From Trachelipus rathkii (taxonomy: Eukaryota; Arthropoda; Malacostraca; Isopoda; Trachelipodidae): 14,280 nucleotides of DNA. The notes beneath the pieces were generated by a model. It was given only the letters and a program-made list of their open reading frames with translations, searched no databases and was not told the DNA's origin. The DNA lies in NCBI GenBank assembly GCA_015478945.1, contig JABUQX010028195.1, forward strand, positions 17,501 to 31,780. The letters run 5' to 3'. The first letter of the stretch is position 1, and every line of letters begins with the position of its first letter. This document shows, one piece after another, positions 7,243 through 14,280 of this stretch. The position numbers and the translations under genes are program-made.

Positions 7243-8361
7243 AAAAAATACACTGCTGCGATCACTGAAATTAAATCAACGTATTCCGAAAGTTTTTTCC
7301 GAAAATACTTTCCTGTTAATTTATAAACATTATTTCGTGAATAAGCTGAATAATAACTTTTCATTTTTTAATAAGCCATTTGGCTTACGAAAGTAAAGAA
7401 GCTGCTCGAGATTGCGTTCGTTTGTCAAAACTTAGCGCAAAATCGTAAAGAAATGCTCACCAAACGTAAGGAATTTGTAAGGATGCTATTTTCCCGTGCT
7501 TGCCGAATATTACGTGCTTACCTGCCAAAAATGTAAGAGCAATATGACGGCGGTAGGCCCGTTGAATGTATGAATGTTTATCACAATAAAAATCTGCTTT
7601 AAATCTAATTCTTTCGAAGCAGGCCAAATCGATTAAAACATTAATCACAATAGTTGCATCAAGTAGTATTATAATTACGAGCTGCTTCACACCAGATATA
7701 TAAGAAAAAAAAAACAAAAAAAAAAAAACAATGAAATTTGGCAGTACTACTTGGAACTTCTTTTGATTTATTTGTATATGTATTTCCATCTGATGCTGAA
7801 TTCAAAAAATCACCATAAAAATATGATCGATAACTCTGATTATATAGTTTTCACTTAAATAATTTTTAGAGCTACATTCTTAGTATCGGGGAATGTTTTT
7901 TTTGGGGACCTTGTTATACTTCTCAACTACTAACACACCATTCCCAGATGTTTGTTAGTTGTTATTAGCATTAAGATAACGTTTCAAGATCGATTTGATT
8001 TCAGAATTGTAAATATGTTTATTTTTATATTTGCTAGAATTACTGATTTTGTGATTTATAATTAAGTGCTTTTGAGTAGGTGTAACATTTGCTGTGAGAG
8101 GTGTTAGAGACATGAGAAGGATCCACAGTATGAAGGTTCAATTTACTGAAACACAGGAGATATTGTTGACATATTGATAAAATAAACGTTCGTCATAGAA
8201 ACACACCGAGATCTGACACCTCTTGTGAAAGACTGCCTATCAGAGATTACTCACTGTTCTTTTGGTGTGAAGAGAGCGATATAACACGGATAATTCATGG
8301 GGCTTCAACAGCGCTAATCATGATGCAATCTTGTTCAGTATACTCACAGATATGATTTTAT
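7243..8361. other. Unique AT-rich region, no supportable gene
   Basis: This is about 1.1 kb of non-repetitive DNA. On the plus strand 7350-7536 reads as two short protein-like pieces in different frames (ESKEAARDCVRLSKL, then RKEMLTKRKEFVRML). On the minus strand 7789-7457 is a 110-codon frame with a phenylalanine run from an A homopolymer. Neither is recognisable. The stretch just before 8362 may hold the missing N-terminus of the downstream pseudogene, but I could not align it. Confidence 0.4.
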
Positions 8362-10134
8362 TTGTGTCTGAAAATAAAAAAAAAAACGATGTATGGCTTT
8401 TGCTTGGCCTATGTGCGGGAAACTACAAACCATATAGATGACTGGCTACTTCTGCTACTCCTACCTATAAAGGTTAGCGATTGTCAAAGGAAGAAAATAG
8501 AACAGTTTGAATACCCAATTTTCCATCTGCTTTCTTATCTATTCCACGATTCAGACTATCTACCATTTCCTACTTCCACATCAACTATTATGAACTTGAA
8601 AGCATGGAAAAAATGAAGACAGTTATTGGAAGTATATATGACCAGTATTTTCAGGCGTAAACGATGATATACCACACCGACTGAGTCAAGCGGAATTGAA
8701 TGAATGATCTCATTCGAGACTCTGATTTGTCAAAGGAGAAGGTAGAATTTCTAGGGTCAAGACTACAGTCAATGGAATCTTCTACAACATGATGTCATGG
8801 TCTCACAATACAGAGAACATCAGAGGGTTCTGCTTCCCTTTTTGAGAGAGTGAGAGAAAAAAACAATCTGCGTTGTTTTGCTGCGATCGTTAGTGAGCTG
8901 GATGAAATGATTATGTTTGGAACAATGAAATCAAACTAACGGAATGGGGAAGGAAGAATTTTCACCATGACTCCTCCAAGGTGTATTTACTACATAACGC
9001 AAGCCGTTCTTCCTTCTATGTGTTGGTCATGCAGTCACATTGAAGAAACTTTAAGCAACTGCATAAACCTCCTCGGACTTCAATCAGTATATGAATGAAA
9101 CACAGTGGTATAAAGTCACACTGTAATGCGATCATCACTAATCAGTCGTGTTGAATAAATGCTTACTTTTAATAAGAGAATTAACAACCGAGGAGGACCC
9201 TATTAGAGATAGCTATGTGAGTATTTTTAGCGTATATGAAAATCTATGTTGATTACAGTTATAGTACATATATAAAGACAAAGAATCTAAGATAGATTCA
9301 TATAAATATAATGTTTGAAGACTTGAGTGACTCTGCTCATAAGAAATCTTGAGACTCTAAGCTGAGAAAAAATGTTGATGTCTATATGATGCCTTGAGGT
9401 AGTGGTATGTATGTGATTGTACATTTGGCTGATTGGTCACAGACTTTAATCAAGCTGATTCATAGGAGAAATTTTCTGCACAACATGGTCAATATAAAGC
9501 TGGTCATACTTTATTAGAAAAGTTATTTAGTCAATTAGTGGACCTGTTGAACCAGGAAGAAGAGGTCTTTAGTATGATTTACTACGAGACAAATATCTTC
9601 TAGAGTTTATTAAATGAGCATAATGTTTAGTAGAAGTGGAGTATAATTATCATTGAGTTCTGGCCAGCTATAAAGAATTCGAAAGTTTAAAGTATTATTC
9701 TGCGTATTGACAGAGTTTTGAGGGGAAAGAAAAGAATTTAAAGGCTTTAAAGGGTTTATACATGGATTCTTTTGGGCTAAACAAAAGAGATGATAACTAC
9801 GCTCTCATTTGGTGACAGTACTTCTGGAAAAATGCCTTCAACTTGGATGAACATGTCCCCTAAAATCCATTTTCTCCACTCCCATCTAGACTTTTTCCGT
9901 CGTCCTATTGTTAGGTACCTGTACTCTAAAGATTAAGGATATGAACACGGTGAGAAATATTCCCATCAGGATATTTTCGTAATGGAACAAAAGATATCAG
10001 TGCCCGTTGGAATGAAGCGTGTGCTTTGGAGAATACTTGCTCGTCTGTTAAGTGTAGATACTTGCTCCTGGAATACACTCGAGTAACAAGTGATTAGGAG
10101 ACAGATGCCAAAGAGAAAACGATCTTCATGGAAG
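8362..10134 (+). pseudogene. Decayed ORF of a widespread, uncharacterised invertebrate repeat-borne protein family
   Basis: Short conserved blocks of one protein family, recalled from many invertebrate proteins annotated only as uncharacterised, occur in order: RETTNHIDD (from 8416) followed by FEYP (8506-8517) and HDSDYLPFPTS (from 8544); LSQAELN (8681-8701) then SKEKVEFLGSRL (to 8766); TEW (8939-8947), DSS (8969-8977) and LLHN (8987-8998); IKL (9494-9502); FKGFIHGF (about 9746-9769); DDNY (9789-9800); MSPKIHFLHSHLDFF (9853-9897); YEHGEKYSHQD then VMEQ (9940-9990); and RWNEAC (10005-10022). These lie in all three forward frames, with at least six frame changes and several stops; the longest open piece is 8362-8616. 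The family is multicopy and behaves like part of a mobile element; I know no established function. The usual cysteines after the TNH block (DCYFC in relatives) are absent here. The middle part (9000-9480) is poorly conserved. Expected terminal repeats were not found. Consensus error rather than decay is the main alternative for the frameshifts. Confidence 0.7.
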
Positions 10135-10845
10135 AGAGGACACCAACTAATGTATTACTCTTCACACCCACCTGCCAGGATTATATCCGAAATACAATTA
10201 AAACTCTGATTAAATCTTACATACATGTTCTAGAGATTAGAATAATGTTAAAAAAGTGGCACTTTCAATGTGTTGGCCACTATGAATGAAAATGAGTCAG
10301 GTTTTCATACTTTTAAGACGTAAACATAACATACTCCGCACCGTAATAGTATATCACAGTGGAGACTAGAAACTGAAAATATTAGAAAATTATATACTTT
10401 TTTTTATTATGTATCACACCATAATAATAAAATGATAATCAATTTAATAATAATAAAAAATAAGAAAAAAAACTAAAAAGAATAATGGAAAGAAAAAAAC
10501 AATGTGCAGAAATGCAAATATGGAGTAGATTAAATTAAATACAAACGTAAATATAAGCAAAATCTCCTATGAAAGGGCTTCAGAAGCTTTTGTTGTGTAT
10601 ACCGACCGAGCAGCCTTTACCGAGTAGTAAAAAGTTACTGGAAGGATGCACCCTGCTGATAGTTATATTCGTCACAATAATAAGCTTATAAATGATGATA
10701 GCACTATATATACCTATATATTATTTAACTTGCGAGCAAAATAATAGTAATACTGATAATAGAGTAAAAAGGAAAGCTGTAAGTTTATTATAGCGCAATA
10801 AAAAAAGGGAAAAATAATAATTAATTATTCAAGGAAGAAAAGGAC

Positions 10846-10848
<3 letters not shown>
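10135..10848. other. AT-rich flank of the pseudogene, no gene seen
   Basis: After the pseudogene, complexity falls. 10390-10500 is A/T-rich with AATAAT runs. 10570-10680 is a small more balanced island (gaccgagcagcctttaccgag; ggatgcaccctgctgatag) that might be a repeat fragment. I see no RNA polymerase III boxes or open frame. Confidence 0.4.
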
Positions 10849-10882
<34 letters not shown>

Positions 10883-10913
10883 CAATAAATATTTTTAATG
10901 ATATATATATATA
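10849..10913. repeat. Two short (TA)n tracts
   Basis: A clean (TA)n run at about 10849-10878 and a second at about 10901-10914 are separated by aaaagcaataaatatttttaatg. Confidence 0.9.
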
Positions 10914-11287
10914 TTAAAAAATCAAAAAAAATCATATAAATATAATTTGTCTGAACGCCAGCCTTGCTGGTGAGAGCATTATGCAACATGAAACTTACTT
11001 TCTGACCGTATTCCCGCTAGAATTTCTGTCACACTATGGCAATTCAATCAGACTTGAGGAAACAACCATTATTAATCTGTAAGACTGGATAATTTTTCAG
11101 CTTGCTAAAGATGCTAATGAGAAAATAATATTCAATATATATATATACATTTTTCATCGTATATGAACTGCATGAGATTTTAGTATGATATAAGTAGAAG
11201 TTGACAACATTCAAATCTATTGAGTTATCGTATTAATACTTTGTTATATATTATATAACATAGATATAATATATATGAAACTTATTT
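10914..11287. other. Unique AT-rich region, no gene seen
   Basis: 10950-11110 is a moderately complex island with a small hairpin, gccagccttgctggtg, near 10959. No coding region or structured RNA is recognisable. Confidence 0.4.
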
Positions 11288-11420
11288 GACACTAATAAGA
11301 TTATATACTTACACTAATAGAAGTGTTTATTGGATAAATTCAATACAGTCATAATCACTAATAAAGATATAAAATTACACTAATAAACTAAACGGATTCA
11401 ATCAAATCATAACATTTATG
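11288..11420. repeat. About 66-bp degenerate tandem duplication
   Basis: CACTAATAAGATTATATACTTACACTAATA-like sequence at 11290 recurs at 11356 as CACTAATAAAGATATAAAATTACACTAATA. In each copy it is followed by a segment containing GGAT..TTCAAT and then ATCATAA or ATAATCA. The second copy is shortened. Two copies are visible. Confidence 0.5.
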
Positions 11421-12049
11421 AATTCATCACGATATATCTATGGAAACTAATTATGATGATATCCAAAAGCATCTAATGAGATAAATCACTTATCTAATTT
11501 AGAATCAATGATATATATATTACATGATATAGATGCGAATAATAATATATAGTGAAATAAATAAAATTGAGATATATATAATATTTAATCTATATTCGGA
11601 GATTAAGTTTATTCGAGGATAACATAATATATCCACACACATAATAAAATAAAGTAAGTACTTAATATTAAAGAATAATAAACTAATTGTAATAAATGAA
11701 ATAAAATAGGAATGAACTCAATAATTAATCAAGAGAGATAATAATAGAATGGACACTAATAATCAATTAGATAATAATTAACCTAATTTCAAATCCAACA
11801 CAAACATATTCACACTGGAATTCACTATAGTGAGACACTCCCCGAGTACTAATCATATATTAATGACAATCAAACCCAACACATCAAGATACATAACTGA
11901 GCAATCCATAACTATTGCACTACAAAAATAAATGAAATCATAGACAAACACAAAATAACTGAGATAGATTAAATATATCAATAATAATAAACACACACAC
12001 AAGACAGAATAAAGAGTACATAAAATTAAAAAACATTACACATTCACAA
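11421..12049. other. AT-rich, low-complexity region, no gene seen
   Basis: This is AT-rich DNA with A- and C-containing words (acacacacac at 11991-12000) and few G residues. No frame, RNA or repeat unit is supportable. Confidence 0.45.
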
Positions 12050-12251
12050 TTAAATATATAAATTTATATATATAATTTAATTTATATATATATAATATTA
12101 ATGTTTTAATAAATTATAAGAATATTAATTAATTTTATTAGTATATATTATATAATATATAATAATATATTACATAAATTAAATTATTATATATTAAATA
12201 TAATATTTAAATAATAATAATTTCATTATTATATATTCCGCTATGATATCC
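12050..12251. repeat. A/T-only simple sequence
   Basis: This stretch consists almost entirely of A and T, as irregular TAA, ATTA and TATA words. No feature is seen. Confidence 0.75.
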
Positions 12252-12367
12252 AATTAATGGAGTCAAACTGAATCATTTAGTAATTATCATTAATGAGGAT
12301 ACACTCAGTTCCACTTTATCTAGTCATTATTAATGAGGTTACACTCAGTCTCGATATTTAACTAAAA
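12252..12367. repeat. About 40-bp tandem repeat, three copies
   Basis: ATTAATGAGGATACACTCAG (around 12289-12308) recurs exactly 40 bases later as ATTAATGAGGTTACACTCAG (around 12329-12348). A more diverged copy precedes them (ATTAATGGAGTCAAACTGAAT, from about 12253). TAGT with a run of ATTAT lies upstream of each of the two later copies. Confidence 0.75.
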
Positions 12368-13389
12368 CATTTACATCACAATTTTTTTATTACCATTAAT
12401 TATATGATATTATTATATATATATATAATTTTCATTATGAATTAAAATTAATTATTTTTTTAAAACTTTATAATTTTAAATATAAAATTAAATTATTTAA
12501 AAAATATAAAATTAATAATTAAATAATTATTAAATTAATATATAATTATAAATAATAATTCAATATTTAATTAATAAAAATGAAAAAAATAACATATATA
12601 ATAATATTATATAAAATAAAATTTAAATAATGAATATAACCAAAGCATTTAAAATAATAATAAAATAATAAAGATTATATTAAATAATAATATATAAATT
12701 AAATTAAATAATTATATTATATATACGATAAAACATAATATAGTAATATAATAATATATAATAATAAGTAAATTTGAAATTAAAGTAATATAATAGATTA
12801 AATAATTATAATAATAATAATTAACGAGACAATCTAATATGTAATAAATTATATAAATTAAATATATATAATTTTAATAATATATATATAATATTATATT
12901 AATTAAATAACTAAAATAATTTAACTTACCATCATGTTAAAATATTATATAATAGTTAAATTAATATATAATATAATATAAATAATAATTAATAATAATA
13001 TATAATATAAAAAAATTATAAATAATTATAAATAAATTAAATTTAAAATATAAAGTCTTGTTATATCCAAACTATATAAATAATTAAATATATAGATGTA
13101 TAATAATAATATAATAAAATAATTATATATATATAAAATTAATATAATTATATATGATAATATAAATTTATAATAATAATATTAATTATAATAATATATA
13201 AAATTTATATAATAGAAGTATATATAACAGAACACAATGTCGAAGAGTATTAAGAAAATATAATACTATATTAAAGAATTATGTATATATATAAAAATAT
13301 TATATATGATAATTATATATTAACAGAATAATTATTAAATAAATAATTATAATATTATATAATATATATCAAATAAATTATAATATTAT
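12368..13389. repeat. A/T-only low-complexity region
   Basis: This is about 1 kb built from irregular TAA, AATTA, TATA and AAAT words with very few G or C bases. No gene or structured element is visible. Composition this extreme could be real or could reflect poor base calling. Confidence 0.8.
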
Positions 13390-13650
13390 TATTTTAAAAT
13401 ATACTAGTGTATATTGATACTACTGAAAAGAATTATTACTGAGTAGGTGATACTGACGCGTCTAATTATGTAGTACACACCGGTGATTTATATTATATTA
13501 AGAATATTTGGCACCGTAAGATATTGCGTATTTGATAAATAATTTATTACCTTAAATTACTAGGTTTAGATGTGACATTGTAATGTAATATGCCTGCGCA
13601 TTGTACAAATTATGTATAGAAGTGCGTTTCTTTTTTCCGAATAGCAATGA
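13390..13650. other. Short more complex island in AT-rich DNA
   Basis: This is sequence with normal base mixture (gactgacgcgtc-type and cacaccggtg words at about 13454-13486, and cctgcgcattgtac near 13592). No open frame, inverted repeat or RNA motif is recognised. Confidence 0.4.
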
Positions 13651-14280
13651 CATAAATAAGTAAACAGAAAAATAAACAATAATATGAATATTAAAATTTA
13701 AATATCATAATAAATAAATAATAATAATAATAATAAACAATAATTTAATGAAATAATAATTAGAGTAATATGATAATAATATATAATAAAGATATATAAT
13801 ATAACATGTATATAATTAATTTAAATATATATTAAATAATTTAAGTAATTAGATATATATATAATAATAATATGATAATTAATATTAAATCAAAATAATA
13901 AAATAATATAATAATAATTAAATATAATAACTAATAAATAATATTAAATTAAACAAATAAACACTACTATACTATATACTACTAATATCTCACACTCAGC
14001 TACTAACGTATTAACATCGTACTTAATAAATAATTATAATTTAAATAATTAAATATAGAAATTAAATTATATAAAATAATAATTATGAATAATCAATATA
14101 ATTTAAATTAAATAATAATTATATAAATAATTAAAATTTAAATTAATTAATAATAATATATATAATTATAATTAATAATAATTAATATATATTAATATAT
14201 ACTATCATTATACTTACTACTAACAGACTTAACTACTTAACTTACTTAATATCATATAATACTACTACATAATACTATAC
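13651..14280. repeat. A/T-rich low-complexity right end
   Basis: This is irregular TAA/AATA simple sequence. The G-poor words actactaat, actcagctac and tactactacat appear near 13970-14020 and again at the extreme right end. Nothing is annotatable, and consensus quality may be low here. Confidence 0.7.

Noticed and set aside
7457..7789. 110-codon minus-strand open frame
   Set aside because: It contains a phenylalanine run from an A homopolymer, has no recognisable domain, and competes with protein-like pieces on the other strand. Chance cannot be excluded.
10570..10680. Possible tRNA-derived SINE
   Set aside because: No convincing A box or B box, no tail repeat and no target duplication could be found.
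12050..14280. Possible organelle (mitochondrial) AT-rich DNA
   Set aside because: No mitochondrial gene, tRNA or rRNA piece is visible, and the rest of the window has nuclear transposon remains.
1..14280. Viral, CRISPR, toxin or bacterial-type systems
   Set aside because: No array of spaced direct repeats, no operon-like coding and no recognisable viral or toxin motif was seen on either strand.

Overview
This window looks like nuclear DNA of an invertebrate animal. It is very AT-rich, full of (TA)n, (TTA)n and CT microsatellites, and carries several decayed mobile-element pieces. I see no intact gene of convincing length, no tRNA, rRNA or CRISPR array, and nothing bacterial. The animal assignment rests on three things: TTCGCGA-type inverted repeats of a kind common in marine invertebrates, a hAT/ZMYM1-like N-terminal fragment, and a long decayed ORF of a repeat-borne protein family found in many invertebrates. 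I cannot name a species or phylum.

Layout. 1-2565 holds a (TA)n tract, a compact hAT-like foldback element (203-402), a long degenerate inverted repeat centred near 943 (about 601-1275), two (TTA)n arrays, a possible small exon (about 1515-1713), a 20-bp tandem repeat (1987-2083) and, on the minus strand, the broken N-terminus of a hAT/ZMYM1-like protein (2207-2565). 2566-5712 is mostly TA-rich simple sequence with short unique islands; within it a CGCGA-rich unit occurs as two inverted copies (2805-2958 and 3945-4070). At 5713-5880 a GC-rich palindromic minisatellite interrupts the AT-rich DNA. 5881-8361 is unique and AT-rich sequence without a supportable gene.

The most informative region is 8362-10134 (+). 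Conserved blocks of one protein family appear there in the right order but spread over all three forward frames with several stops. It is either an old pseudogene or a gene with many consensus errors. From about 10.3 kb to the end the DNA becomes progressively poorer in G and C, with two small tandem duplications (11288-11420, 12252-12367) and almost nothing else readable.

No pathway or operon can be inferred. The pieces are best read as a graveyard of transposable elements in simple-sequence DNA. Sequencing and assembly quality is a real concern: many indels, one inverted-repeat arm that looks simplified compared with its partner, and a low-complexity right end could all be partly artefactual. 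I did not find a convincing undescribed biological system; the best lead is the uncharacterised protein family at 8.4-10.1 kb.
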